A DNA stretch of 64,000 bases from JBJMQS01 sp045802605 (GTDB lineage Bacteria; Planctomycetota; Planctomycetia; Gemmatales; Gemmataceae), in contig JBJMQS010000073.1 in NCBI GenBank assembly GCA_045802605.1, positions 62,001 to 126,000 on the forward strand. Reading direction: 5' to 3'. Positions 52,173 to 60,341 of this stretch are shown piece by piece. The translations under genes and the position numbers were made by a program. The notes under the pieces were generated by a model, which was given only the letters and a program-made list of their open reading frames with translations, did not search any database and was not told the DNA's origin. Every line of letters starts with the position of its first letter. Position 1 is the first letter of the stretch.

Positions 52173-53732
52173 CTACCACCGATATTCGAGACCGATGTTC
52201 GCACCCTGCGCCCAGAAGTCGGTCTGCTTGAATGGTACGCCCGGATGAGCGCCCGGCACGGCGGCCACATTCTCACCCGGCATCAGGAAATTGGGGATGC
52301 GGGTCACATCCATGTTGCGATCGATCTGATCGGTCGGCCTGATCACGTTTGACCAATAAAGGAAGTTGTAACCGGTGAACACTTTCCAGTGATCGCCCAA
52401 CTGATAGCCGACGTTGAACGTCACTTCCGGTACCACCGTGAACGGGTCCTTCGTGTAGTTGCCAATGTTGCCGGAGTTCGCGAGCAAGCCACCGTTGAAT
52501 GCGCCCGGCGGGGCGGCGGCCGCGGGAGTGATTGTGGTCACGCCGTCGATGGACAGCCGCTGGCGCGTGGCGCCCAGCGCGACGGCGGGCCGCAAATCGA
52601 ACGTCCACTTATCACGTTGATAGGCGAGGTTCGCGCCGATTTGGCCGCCGTAGAAATCGTTGCGTGTCGCGAAGCGATCGCGAATCTGCAGTAGCGCACC
52701 GGCGGGGAGGGTGAATGCGCCGTAACCGACCGGCACTTGCGGCCGAATGGTTTCGGTCATCGTCAGCTTCTCGTCGAGGTTCAGATACCGGAAGCCAGCG
52801 AAGCCATCGAGTTTGGTATTTCCACTCGACCAGAAGTTGTGCCGGTAGTTCACATCCGCGCCCCAGAAAACGCTGCGCAAGTCGGCGTCGAATCGGCCCT
52901 GTACGAGGGGACGCAAGAACACGAGCTCGGAGAACTCGCCCGCCCGGCCGCCGGTGCCGGCGAAGCCGGTGTTCAGCACGAAGAACGGGCGGAACAACGT
53001 CGGAAAATCCCTATCGGTGGCAGCGAACTGCCCGGTGCGGCGAGGGAGGAAGAAGAAAGTGGTGTCGATGCCATGCGTTTCGCACGGATCGAACCACCAG
53101 CCGGCACCGATGCGAAGTCCGGGGCGGAATTGCGTGTCGAGGTCTTCCGAATCGAGCACGGTCCTCACGCGCGGGTCGTTGACTGCGCCGTTGGATGCGA
53201 TTGGGCCGGTGGTGGCCAGCACTGGCCCGTTCACGCCGCGCGTCACCCACAAGAGTGACTCCGCGTGCACGAAGAATTGTTTACCGCAATACAACGAACT
53301 GGTGCTACCAAAAATTGGCTGCGAGCAGGTCGGGCAGTCGGGCAGGATATAAGGCGTCGGCGCGGGAAGCGGCGGGCCCATGATTGGGCCTTTTTCTCCC
53401 AGGGTGGGTTCGTCCTTTTTGCTGCCCGGCGCGGCAATGATGTCATTGGCTTGGGGCGGGGGCGTCAAAGGCTGAGGGGCCGGCAGCGGCTGCTCCTCGC
53501 CCGGGAACGATGAGATTTCCATCGGCCCCGCCACGGCTGACGGATCGGCGGGGGCGGGAACGGGTGGCAATTCCGTCGGCCCGCGGTTGGCCGACGCCGC
53601 GACAGTTTGCACAGTCGAAGCCGGTGCCGGCTTGGCTGACTTCGGGCTGCCAACCGCTCGCCATTCCACTTCCTGAGCGTGGGCGACCGCGACCCAACTG
53701 GCCAACAAACTGCCTGCAAGCATTCGCTTCAT
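52173..53732 (-). CDS. BBP7-family outer-membrane beta-barrel protein
   Basis: A 519-residue exported protein with signal peptide MKRMLAGSLLASWVAVAHAQ, a Pro-rich linker (PPVPAPADPSAVAGP, then PLPAPQPLTPPPQANDI), a Cys-containing start of the barrel (ILPDCPTCSQPIFGSTSSLY) and the BBP7-like strand FFVHAESLLWVTRGVNGPVL. Barrel strands follow (GFRYLNLDEKLTMTETIRPQ, YGGQIGANLAYQRDKWTFDL, HWKVFTGYNFLYWSNVIRPT), ending FWAQGANIGLEYRW, close to the end of the first BBP7 protein at 6323-7507. ATG 53732 gives the signal peptide. Function as a pore or receptor unknown. Confidence 0.85.
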   Translation of the reverse strand: MKRMLAGSLLASWVAVAHAQEVEWRAVGSPKSAKPAPASTVQTVAASANRGPTELPPVPAPADPSAVAGPMEISSFPGEEQPLPAPQPLTPPPQANDIIAAPGSKKDEPTLGEKGPIMGPPLPAPTPYILPDCPTCSQPIFGSTSSLYCGKQFFVHAESLLWVTRGVNGPVLATTGPIASNGAVNDPRVRTVLDSEDLDTQFRPGLRIGAGWWFDPCETHGIDTTFFFLPRRTGQFAATDRDFPTLFRPFFVLNTGFAGTGGRAGEFSELVFLRPLVQGRFDADLRSVFWGADVNYRHNFWSSGNTKLDGFAGFRYLNLDEKLTMTETIRPQVPVGYGAFTLPAGALLQIRDRFATRNDFYGGQIGANLAYQRDKWTFDLRPAVALGATRQRLSIDGVTTITPAAAAPPGAFNGGLLANSGNIGNYTKDPFTVVPEVTFNVGYQLGDHWKVFTGYNFLYWSNVIRPTDQIDRNMDVTRIPNFLMPGENVAAVPGAHPGVPFKQTDFWAQGANIGLEYRW

Positions 53733-53997
53733 GGTCGGCTCCAAATGGAGAACGATCGCCAAACGGTTACTCGGCTAATTTCGGTCAAATGTGTGGCAAC
53801 GATTCGTACCGAACAAACGAAAGGACCGGTGAAATCGCTCATGATGCGGTCAAAATGCGCGATACCCGATTAACCGGACCAAATTGCCACGAGCGATGTC
53901 ACACCAGGAAAGATGAATGAATTTCCCCAAATTTGGTGTCGATACACGCTACTCAGACGGTGCCCAATTTGCCGCCCCGTGCGCAGGAGACCTGGTG

Positions 53998-54288
53998 ATG
54001 AAACGAACCTTACGGCATTTCATTTCGCTCGCCGCCGTCGCTGTATTCGCCCTCGGCATCGCCACCAGCGCGGCCCGCGCCGGCCTGCGGCCCGACCTGT
54101 TTCCTCCTCCTCCAGGAGGAGGAGTCGGCGGCATCGATGAAGGTCCTCCCAATCAGATCCCGGACCCGGCGCCCCCCGGCGGAATCGCGGTCCCGCCCGG
54201 CACACCCGAGCCGGCCACGCTAGTAATGGGCCTGACCGCGGTCGGCCTGGTCGGCCTTCGCAAGTTGCGCACACGCAAACAAGCCTGA
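53998..54288 (+). CDS. PEP-CTERM-sorted exported protein, 96 aa
   Basis: Signal peptide MKRTLRHFISLAAVAVFALG, then a Gly/Pro-rich, probably flexible mature part (FPPPPGGGVGGIDEGPPNQI), and a C-terminal sorting signal: PEPATLVMGLTAVGLVGLRK followed by LRTRKQA, that is a PEP motif, one membrane helix and a basic tail. PEP-CTERM proteins are processed by exosortase and are typical of planctomycetes and other biofilm formers. No exosortase gene is in the window. AGGAG at about 53986-53990 supports ATG 53998; the frame is open from 53917. Confidence 0.8.
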   Translation: MKRTLRHFISLAAVAVFALGIATSAARAGLRPDLFPPPPGGGVGGIDEGPPNQIPDPAPPGGIAVPPGTPEPATLVMGLTAVGLVGLRKLRTRKQA

Positions 54289-54307
54289 AATTGTTGACAC
54301 ACATCTT

Positions 54308-54385
54308 GTTAGCCCGACGCGCCAGCGAGGGTGAACCACGTGAGCGCTTGCAGGTTCACCCTCGCTGGCGCGTCGCGCAAACAAG
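54308..54385. repeat. Dispersed palindromic repeat, copy 2 (about 78 bp)
   Basis: Starts GTTAGCCCGACGCGCCAGCG like copy 1 (49711-49788) and closes with CACCCTCGCTGGCGCGTCGC. The two arms pair over about 25 bases with few mismatches; the middle, GTGAGCGCTTGCAGG, resembles copy 1. It sits between the PEP-CTERM gene and the 3' end of the ABC transporter operon, and could act as a two-way terminator. Confidence 0.75.
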
Positions 54386-54390
54386 ACACA

Positions 54391-55530
54391 CTAATCCAAC
54401 GTCTGCCGATACCTTCGCACGCCAATCGCCAGCACGATCACGGTGAAGAGCGCGATTGGCCAAAGTTGCAGCGCGGCTTCGGTGATGCCGTTGCCTTTCA
54501 ACAGGATGCCGCGGACGACACGGAGGAAGTGCGTCAGCGGCAAAACCTCGCCGAGCATTTGCGCCCATTGCGGCATCCCGCGAAATGGGAACATGAACCC
54601 GGACAACAAAATCGACGGCAAGAAGAAGAAGAACGACATCTGCATCGCCTGCAATTGATTGCGGGCCACCGTCGAGAATGTGATTCCCACCGACAGATTC
54701 GCAGCGATGAAGATCAGTGCGGAGAATAACAGCAACAATAAGCTGCCGGCCATCGGCACATGGAACAGCAAGTGGGAAGCGACGAGAATCAGGGTCAGTT
54801 GAATGTACCCAACGACGATGTACGGAATGATCTTGCCGAACATCACTTCGAAAGGCCGCGTCGGCATCGAGAGCAGGTTTTCCATGGTGCCGCGTTCGCG
54901 TTCGCGGGTGATGGCCAAGCCGGTGATCATGACCATGGTCATGGTGAGCACCACGCCCATCAGCCCCGGCACGATGTTGTACTGTGTGATCGCTTCCGGG
55001 TTGTAGCGGGCGTGAATGCGCAACTCAATCGGGTCGCTCGTGTCAGCGAGATACGCGAGTGGGCCTTTCAAATCATTGCGCAGCGATGTCTCGATCACGG
55101 AGCGCAGCGAGCCGATGGCGTTGCTGGTCGCCGCGGGGTCAGTGGCATCGGCCTCGACGAGAATAGCCGGGCGATGGCCCTGTAGGAGTTCGCGCGAAAA
55201 ATCCTCGGGGATGTTGATGACGAACTGCACTTCGCCGCGGGCGAGCACATCCTGACCCTGCTTCTCCGTGGAAAGTTCGCGGACGAGGTCGAAGTAGCTG
55301 CTGTTGCGGATGCCCCAGAGCAGTGTCCGCCCCTGCGGACCACGGTCGGCGAGCAAGATCGCAGTCGGCAAATGCTTGGGATCCGAGTTGATCGCGAATC
55401 CGAACAGGACGAGTTGCAACAGCGGAATGCCGATCATCATGCCGAAGGTGAGCCGATCGCGCCGCATCTGGACAAACTCTTTGACAACGATCGCCCAGAA
55501 TCGTGATGGAGAAAATCCAAACCCGTTCAT
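54391..55530 (-). CDS. ABC-2 type transporter permease
   Basis: A 379-residue membrane protein. It begins with RFWAIVVKEFVQMRRDRLTF and one helix (GMMIGIPLLQLVLFGFAINS), then a large extracytoplasmic domain (about residues 45-180) and five helices, the first being GVVLTMTMVMITGLAITRER with the conserved ERERGTMENLLSMPTRPFEV loop that contacts the ATPase. This is the layout of the YhhJ/YbhS/YbhR permease group of drug-type exporters. It is the last gene of a four-gene minus-strand operon, overlapping the ATPase gene by 4 bases. Confidence 0.88.
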   Translation of the reverse strand: MNGFGFSPSRFWAIVVKEFVQMRRDRLTFGMMIGIPLLQLVLFGFAINSDPKHLPTAILLADRGPQGRTLLWGIRNSSYFDLVRELSTEKQGQDVLARGEVQFVINIPEDFSRELLQGHRPAILVEADATDPAATSNAIGSLRSVIETSLRNDLKGPLAYLADTSDPIELRIHARYNPEAITQYNIVPGLMGVVLTMTMVMITGLAITRERERGTMENLLSMPTRPFEVMFGKIIPYIVVGYIQLTLILVASHLLFHVPMAGSLLLLLFSALIFIAANLSVGITFSTVARNQLQAMQMSFFFFLPSILLSGFMFPFRGMPQWAQMLGEVLPLTHFLRVVRGILLKGNGITEAALQLWPIALFTVIVLAIGVRRYRQTLD

Positions 55531-56453
55531 GATGTGACACCTTGCGGCGTTTCCTCCATGAGATGGATGAACACTTCTTCGAGGCCCGACTCGACCGGCT
55601 CCCAGCGATAGGGTTCGCGGCGAAATGGCGCGATCGCCGCTTCGAGTGCGGCCGGGTCGTCGCCGCTCACGTGCAGCCGGGTGCTGAAGGCGACGGCCTG
55701 TTGCACTCCGGATTTGTCGCGCAATTGATTGGCGAGTCCGTGGAGATTCGGTCCGCTGACCGCCCAGGTGGTCAATCCCGCGCGACGCACGACTTCATCG
55801 ACGGTGCCCTGGGCGAGCAGACGGCCATTGAAAATGTACGCGAGCCGATGGCACCGCTCAGCCTCGTCCATGTAGTGCGTGGTGATCAGAAACGTCAGGC
55901 CTTCGCCGGCCAATTGGTGGATTTGCTCCCAGAAATCGCGCCGAGCCTTGGGATCGACGCCCGCGGTTGGCTCATCCAGCAATAGCAATTTCGGCCGATG
56001 AATTAGACACGCCGCGAGAGCGAGCCGCTGCTTCCAGCCGCCCGACAGATTGCCGGCGAGCTGGTTTTCGCCGCCCGGCGCTTGAAGACTGTCGATGGCC
56101 GCGCGCACTGCCTGTCGGCGACTGGGCACGGCATACATGCGAGCGACGAAGTCGAGGTTCTCTGCGATGCTGAGATCTTCGTAAAAGCTGAATCGCTGAG
56201 TCATATAGCCGACTTCGCGCTTGATCAACTCGCTTTCCTTGATGACATCGTGCCCGAGGACCACGCCATGGCCATCGTCGGGGCGGAGCAGGCCGCAGAG
56301 CATACGAATGAACGTCGTCTTGCCGCTGCCGTTGGGGCCGAGGAAGCCGCAAATCTCGCCCTCTCGCACCTGCAGATCGATGTGATCGACGACGGTGCGC
56401 TGACCAAATCGTTTGGTCATGCCGTGCACGTCGATCGCCAAAGTGTCCTGCAT
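55527..56453 (-). CDS. ABC transporter ATP-binding protein
   Basis: A 308-residue ATPase of the ABC-2 export type. Walker A GPNGSGKTTFIRMLCG, Q-loop GYMTQRFSFYEDLSI, the signature LAGNLSGGWKQRLALAACLI, Walker B LLLLDEPTAGVDPKARRD and the switch His in TTHYMDEAERC are all intact. A C-terminal extension of about 80 residues carries VFIHLMEETPQGVTS. It is placed between the HlyD-type adaptor gene (adjacent, no gap) and the permease gene (4-base overlap), so it powers that exporter. Confidence 0.93.
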   Translation of the reverse strand: MQDTLAIDVHGMTKRFGQRTVVDHIDLQVREGEICGFLGPNGSGKTTFIRMLCGLLRPDDGHGVVLGHDVIKESELIKREVGYMTQRFSFYEDLSIAENLDFVARMYAVPSRRQAVRAAIDSLQAPGGENQLAGNLSGGWKQRLALAACLIHRPKLLLLDEPTAGVDPKARRDFWEQIHQLAGEGLTFLITTHYMDEAERCHRLAYIFNGRLLAQGTVDEVVRRAGLTTWAVSGPNLHGLANQLRDKSGVQQAVAFSTRLHVSGDDPAALEAAIAPFRREPYRWEPVESGLEEVFIHLMEETPQGVTS

Positions 56454-57404
56454 TTAGCGGCTAATCTCCACATCCACCGGCTGACCCGGATGCAACGTCG
56501 CGGCCACCGGCTCGTCGAATCGGATTTCAATCAGAAACACCAGCTTGCTTCGGCTCTCCCGGCTATAGATCACCGGCGGTGTGTACTCCGCTTGTGGTGA
56601 AATGAATGTGACTTTGCCAGTAATCGGCTGCGTACCGTCAATGCGAATGCGAACTTCTTGACCGATGGAAATGGCGCCGACACGTCGTTCTGAAACGAAG
56701 GCGCGAACCTTCACGTTCTGTGGCGGCAGCAACACGACGACTGGCTTGCTGGCCGCGACCCACTCGCCGGGACGATAGAGCGTGTCAAACACGAGGGCCG
56801 CTTGCGTCGCGAGCTGCCGCTTTTGCGCAAGGTCCCACTCCGCTTTGGCGAGCATGGATTCTTTCGCTCGCACGTCAGCCTCGGCCGCGGCAATTTGGTC
56901 AACTCGCAGGCCCATGTGACCGGTTTTCAAGTCGGCTTCGAGTTGCATCACTTTCTGACGATCCTGGTCGCGAGCGGCGCGGGCCTTGTCGAAGTCCTCG
57001 CGCGAGCCAGCGCCGGAAGCAAGGAGCTTCTCCTGCCGCTCAAATTCAGTTTCTGAAAGAACCAATGCGGCCCGTGATTGTTTCAATTGCGCTTCGAGCG
57101 ATTCGATTTCCGTGGGCCGGCGACCTTTTCGCGCATCTTCGAGGTTGGCTTTGGCCTGCGCGAGCTTGTGCTCGGCTTCATTCCGCGTGGCTTGCTCGGG
57201 GTTCTTGTCGAGATCGAAAAGCAGATCCCCGGGTTTGACCTGCGTGCCGCGCTCGACGTAAAGCTTCTCCAATGCGCCGGCCGATGGGGCGGCAACGTAC
57301 ACGAATTCGCCTTCCACGTAGCCCTGCACACTATCGACGCTCGAACGCCGGCACCCGAAGGATACGAGGACAAGAGCACAGCTAAACCACGTGAGCGACT
57401 TCAT
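56454..57404 (-). CDS. HlyD-type membrane-fusion protein, lipoprotein
   Basis: A 316-residue periplasmic adaptor with lipobox VLVSFGCRRS. The biotinyl-lipoyl half motifs (GALEKLYVERGTQVKPGDLLFD, here GALEKLYVERGTQVKPGDLL) frame a long coiled-coil hairpin (about residues 65-200, EAEHKLAQAKANLEDARKGR and LKQSRAALVLSETEFERQEK), then come the second lipoyl half, a beta barrel (RVGAISIGQEVRIRIDGTQP) and the end LHPGQPVDVEIS. It should link the ABC-2 permease to the outer membrane. It overlaps the TetR gene by 4 bases. Confidence 0.88.
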   Translation of the reverse strand: MKSLTWFSCALVLVSFGCRRSSVDSVQGYVEGEFVYVAAPSAGALEKLYVERGTQVKPGDLLFDLDKNPEQATRNEAEHKLAQAKANLEDARKGRRPTEIESLEAQLKQSRAALVLSETEFERQEKLLASGAGSREDFDKARAARDQDRQKVMQLEADLKTGHMGLRVDQIAAAEADVRAKESMLAKAEWDLAQKRQLATQAALVFDTLYRPGEWVAASKPVVVLLPPQNVKVRAFVSERRVGAISIGQEVRIRIDGTQPITGKVTFISPQAEYTPPVIYSRESRSKLVFLIEIRFDEPVAATLHPGQPVDVEISR

Positions 57405-57991
57405 GATTTCGGCCCGCCTTTGCGCGTCAGCACGCCTTCGAGCACGATTTGAATGATCGCGGTGAACCCGATTTTGGGGGTGAGCCGGAGCCTGGCCATC
57501 TGCGCAGGATTCATGATGGCGTGCGTGGCCGCGAGCAAGACTTCGACCATCAGGCGAACCGGGATGTCTTTGCGGACCATGCCCGTACGCCGGCCCTCGG
57601 TGAATAGAGCCCCAAACGATTTTTCGATCAATGCCCCGCGGCGCTTCTCCACTGTCTGAAACACTTGCGGAGCCTCGCGTCGCATGTCGCGGACGAAAGG
57701 TGGCTGGAGTTCCGCGGTATGGCGCTGGATGGTCGCAAGCAGATCGTGGAGAGTGTCGTGAAATTCGCCGCCGCGACCGAGAATCTCATCAAATCCAGCT
57801 TCGATCTCGCTGAGCTTGTCGTTGAGCACCAATTCCACAAGCGCGGTCTTGCTGGGAAAGTGGGCGTAGAGCGTCTTCTTGCTCATACCCAGCTCTGCCG
57901 CAAGATCGTCCATCGTCACGCCGCGAAAGCCGTGCGCCAGGAAGTGCTGCCGCGCGGCGGAGATGATTCGTTGCTGGGCGGGCCGGGTCAT
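57401..57991 (-). CDS. TetR-family transcriptional regulator
   Basis: A 196-residue repressor. The N-terminal HTH is typical: RIISAARQHFLAHGFRGVTM DDLAAELGMSKKTLYAHFPS (two 20-residue pieces). The C-terminal helical ligand domain is less conserved. It is the first gene of the operon (tetR, HlyD, ATPase, permease), with 4-base or zero-base gaps between genes, so it very likely controls its own operon through the palindromic site at 58005-58032. The ligand is probably the exported compound. Confidence 0.9.
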   Translation of the reverse strand: MTRPAQQRIISAARQHFLAHGFRGVTMDDLAAELGMSKKTLYAHFPSKTALVELVLNDKLSEIEAGFDEILGRGGEFHDTLHDLLATIQRHTAELQPPFVRDMRREAPQVFQTVEKRRGALIEKSFGALFTEGRRTGMVRKDIPVRLMVEVLLAATHAIMNPAQMARLRLTPKIGFTAIIQIVLEGVLTRKGGPKS

Positions 57992-58004
57992 ATTGCGACA
58001 CCTA

Positions 58005-58032
58005 GGAAACTATAATAGTATACCCAGTTTCC
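58005..58032 (-). promoter_or_regulatory. Probable TetR operator and promoter
   Basis: Just upstream of the TetR start (57991) lies a perfect 7-bp inverted repeat, GGAAACT (58005-58011) and AGTTTCC (58026-58032), separated by 14 bases. Nested within it is ACTATAATAGT (58009-58019), a perfect 11-base palindrome. On the minus strand, TATACT (complement of 58017-58022) would serve as a -10 element with the transcription start close to 58010. A dimeric repressor could therefore cover the promoter, which is the usual TetR arrangement. Confidence 0.6.
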
Positions 58033-58045
58033 ACACGACGGCAAC

Positions 58046-58071
58046 AAAAACACCCGCCTGGGGGCGGGTGT
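58046..58071 (-). terminator. Terminator for the aminotransferase gene
   Basis: ACACCCGCC (58050-58058) pairs perfectly with GGCGGGTGT (58063-58071) around a 4-base loop. Read on the minus strand it is followed by TTTTTG (complement of the A run at 58046-58050). It lies 30 bases after the stop of the aminotransferase gene (58101) and before the TetR operator, so it insulates the efflux operon. Confidence 0.8.
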
Positions 58072-58100
58072 CTCGGGCAACGTGTGTCGTCTAAAGCCGG

Positions 58101-59255
58101 TTAGGCCGCTCGGCGCAGGCTAGATTGACCCCGGAATTCAGCGATCGCACTGACCACCCGCGATTGCTGGGCCTGGGTAATTTCCGGGAACATCGGCAGG
58201 GCAAGTACGCAGTTGGCGGCGGCTTCGCTCACCGGGAATGAGCCGGCACCATATCCCAGGTGCTTCACGCATTCCTGCAGGTGCACGGGGACCGGGTAGT
58301 AAATTTCGTAGCCGATCTTCTCGGCTTGGAAGTACTGCACCAAGGCATCGCGCTGGCCGTCGCCGATGCGCACCACATACTGGTTGTAGGTGTGCCGGCT
58401 TGGCGCGATCGCGCTGGGCCGGGTCAGGAAACCTTCGAGCCCGTGCTCGCGGATCAGCGCGTCGTAGCGCCGGCCCGCTTCACGCCGCATTTCCAACCAG
58501 CGGTTCACGTGCGGCAACTTGATGCGCAGGATTGCGGCGTGAATGGCGTCGATCCGCCCCATCCAACCGATGGTGCGGTGATGGTACTTAGGCTTCATGC
58601 CGTGCACGCGCAACACGGTCATTCGCTCCGCCAGCGCGGGGTCATGCGTCACGACCATTCCTGCGTCGCCGTACGTGCCGAGGTTTTTAGTCGGATAGAA
58701 ACTAAAGCACCCGACCCGGCCAATGCCGCCGGCGCGCTTGCCTTGACACTCAGCGCCGAATGCCTGCGCAGCATCTTCGATGATCGGCAAGCGATGTTTG
58801 GCGGCGAGATGCAAGAGCGGCTGCATGTCGGCACATTGGCCGAACAGATGCACCGGCATGATCGCTTTGGTGCGGGGCGTGATTTTCTGAGCCACCTGTT
58901 CCGGATCGATATTGAACGTCTTCGGCTCGACGTCGCAAAAGACTGGCGTCGCACCGGTGCGGATCACGCAGCCGGCCGTCGCGAAAAAGGTAAACGTCGG
59001 AATGATGACTTCGTCGCCGGGGCCGATGTCCAAGCCATGCAGAGCGAGCGACAGCGCATCGGTGCCGGAGCCGCAGCCAACGCCGTGAGCGACGCCGCAG
59101 TATTCGGCGACTTCACGTTCGAGCGCGGTGACTTCGGGGCCGAGAATGGCTTGGCCGGAAGCGAGCACGCGGCAGACTGCTTCCTCGATTTGCGGGCGCA
59201 AATCGCGGTATTGAGCGGGCAGGTCGCACAGCGGCACGGCCGGGGACTGACTCAT
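58101..59255 (-). CDS. DegT/DnrJ/EryC1/StrS-family sugar aminotransferase
   Basis: A 384-residue PLP enzyme that aminates a keto sugar nucleotide, for example in making amino sugars for surface glycans. Family blocks are VPLCDLPAQYRDLRPQIEEA, GVGCGSGTDALSLALHGLDI, DAAQAFGAECQGKRAGGIGR and GCFSFYPTKNLGTYGDAGMV (Lys in PTKNLG is the PLP Schiff-base residue). ATG 59255 is chosen because AAAGGAGT lies just upstream (59261-59268). The neighbouring glycosyltransferase is divergent, so the two may share a surface-glycan role. Confidence 0.92.
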   Translation of the reverse strand: MSQSPAVPLCDLPAQYRDLRPQIEEAVCRVLASGQAILGPEVTALEREVAEYCGVAHGVGCGSGTDALSLALHGLDIGPGDEVIIPTFTFFATAGCVIRTGATPVFCDVEPKTFNIDPEQVAQKITPRTKAIMPVHLFGQCADMQPLLHLAAKHRLPIIEDAAQAFGAECQGKRAGGIGRVGCFSFYPTKNLGTYGDAGMVVTHDPALAERMTVLRVHGMKPKYHHRTIGWMGRIDAIHAAILRIKLPHVNRWLEMRREAGRRYDALIREHGLEGFLTRPSAIAPSRHTYNQYVVRIGDGQRDALVQYFQAEKIGYEIYYPVPVHLQECVKHLGYGAGSFPVSEAAANCVLALPMFPEITQAQQSRVVSAIAEFRGQSSLRRAA

Positions 59256-59431
59256 AACCGACTCCTTTCGGTGGGTCGCGTACCGTATAGAGGATGGGGA
59301 GATTCTGTCAATTACAGATTGAAGACTGCACAATGTAGATCTAAATCACCCTTTTGCATTCACCTTGACGCAATCAACACGGTGCACCGATAATCGTCGC
59401 GGACGAGTAGCTTGCGGATTGGGCCGCGATT

Positions 59432-59464
59432 CAATCTGCATTCTGAAATCTGCAATCGGCAATT
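59432..59464 (+). repeat. Short AT-rich direct repeat (ATCTGCA units)
   Basis: ATCTGCATTCTGAAATCTGCA, then ATCGGCAATTC: near-identical heptamers in direct order, as in the small dispersed repeats common in planctomycete intergenic DNA. It lies in the leader of the glycosyltransferase gene. Identification is by pattern only. Confidence 0.4.
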
Positions 59465-59495
59465 CCCAAAGAACTTGGGGCAACGGAGTGCCCGA

Positions 59496-60341
59496 ATGAG
59501 TCCTGCCACGCTGCCATTTCGCCGTGACGACCGGGTCGATGATCTGACGCGCCGGCTCGCCACGCTCGATCCTTCCGAGCGCGTCTCGCTGCTTAACAAC
59601 TTGCTCGGCGAAGCGGCCTGCCGTCAGCTCGGCATCTATCCAATTCCGAAGGAATTCAAGCTCTCAGTGGTTATCCCCGTTTACAACGAGGAGCGTTGGC
59701 TGCCAGAACTCTTGCGCAAAGTTCGCGAAGTGCCGATCCGCAAAGAGATCATTTTGGTGGACGACTTCTCCACCGATCGCACCCGCGAGATTCTTAAAGG
59801 CTACGAAGGCGAAGATGATATCCGCATCGTTTATCAGCCTGTCAATATGGGCAAAGGCGCGGCTCTGCGCACCGGCTTCAAGCATGCGACCGGCGATGTG
59901 GTCATCGTGCAAGATGCTGACTTGGAATACGATCCCGGCGAATATCCGCGGCTTATTCAACCGATCCTCGAAAACCGCGCCGATGTTGTTTATGGCTCGC
60001 GCTTCATTGGTGATCAACACCGCGTGCTTTATTTCTGGCACTCGATCGCCAATTGGGGTCTGACCACACTGTCGAACATGTTCACTAACGTGAATCTGAC
60101 CGACATGGAGACCTGCTACAAGGTGTTTCGCCGCGAAGTCTTGCAAAGCATCAACCTCAAGAGCGATCGCTTCGGCTTCGAGCCGGAGATCACCGCCAAG
60201 GTCGCCAAGAAGAAAACGTGGCGCATCTACGAGGTGCCGATCAGCTACGCGGGCCGCACCTACGAAGAAGGCAAGAAGATCGGCCTCAAGGACGCGTTCA
60301 CCGCACTTTACTGCATCGTGCGCTTTTGGATGTTTGACTAA
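59496..60341 (+). CDS. Family 2 glycosyltransferase
   Basis: A 281-residue enzyme resembling dolichol/polyprenyl-phosphate sugar transferases. GT-A motifs: SVVIPVYNEERWLPELLRKV, EIILVDDFSTDRTREILKGY, GKGAALRTGFKHATGDVVIV (UDP/GDP binding) and the metal-binding QDADLEYDPGEYPRLIQPIL (DAD). LTDMETCYKVFRREVLQSI matches the group that transfers glucose or mannose to a lipid phosphate. No C-terminal membrane helices are present. ATG 59496 is chosen; the frame opens at 59412 but the extra part is repeat-derived. Its stop (TAA 60339-60341) overlaps the ATG of the next gene by one base. Confidence 0.9.
   Translation: MSPATLPFRRDDRVDDLTRRLATLDPSERVSLLNNLLGEAACRQLGIYPIPKEFKLSVVIPVYNEERWLPELLRKVREVPIRKEIILVDDFSTDRTREILKGYEGEDDIRIVYQPVNMGKGAALRTGFKHATGDVVIVQDADLEYDPGEYPRLIQPILENRADVVYGSRFIGDQHRVLYFWHSIANWGLTTLSNMFTNVNLTDMETCYKVFRREVLQSINLKSDRFGFEPEITAKVAKKKTWRIYEVPISYAGRTYEEGKKIGLKDAFTALYCIVRFWMFD

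Noticed and set aside
49711..54385. The two 78-bp repeats as ends of a CRISPR array or of an insertion sequence
   Set aside because: There are only two copies, 4.5 kb apart, without spacer units, cas genes or a transposase between them; each copy is a self-contained palindrome.
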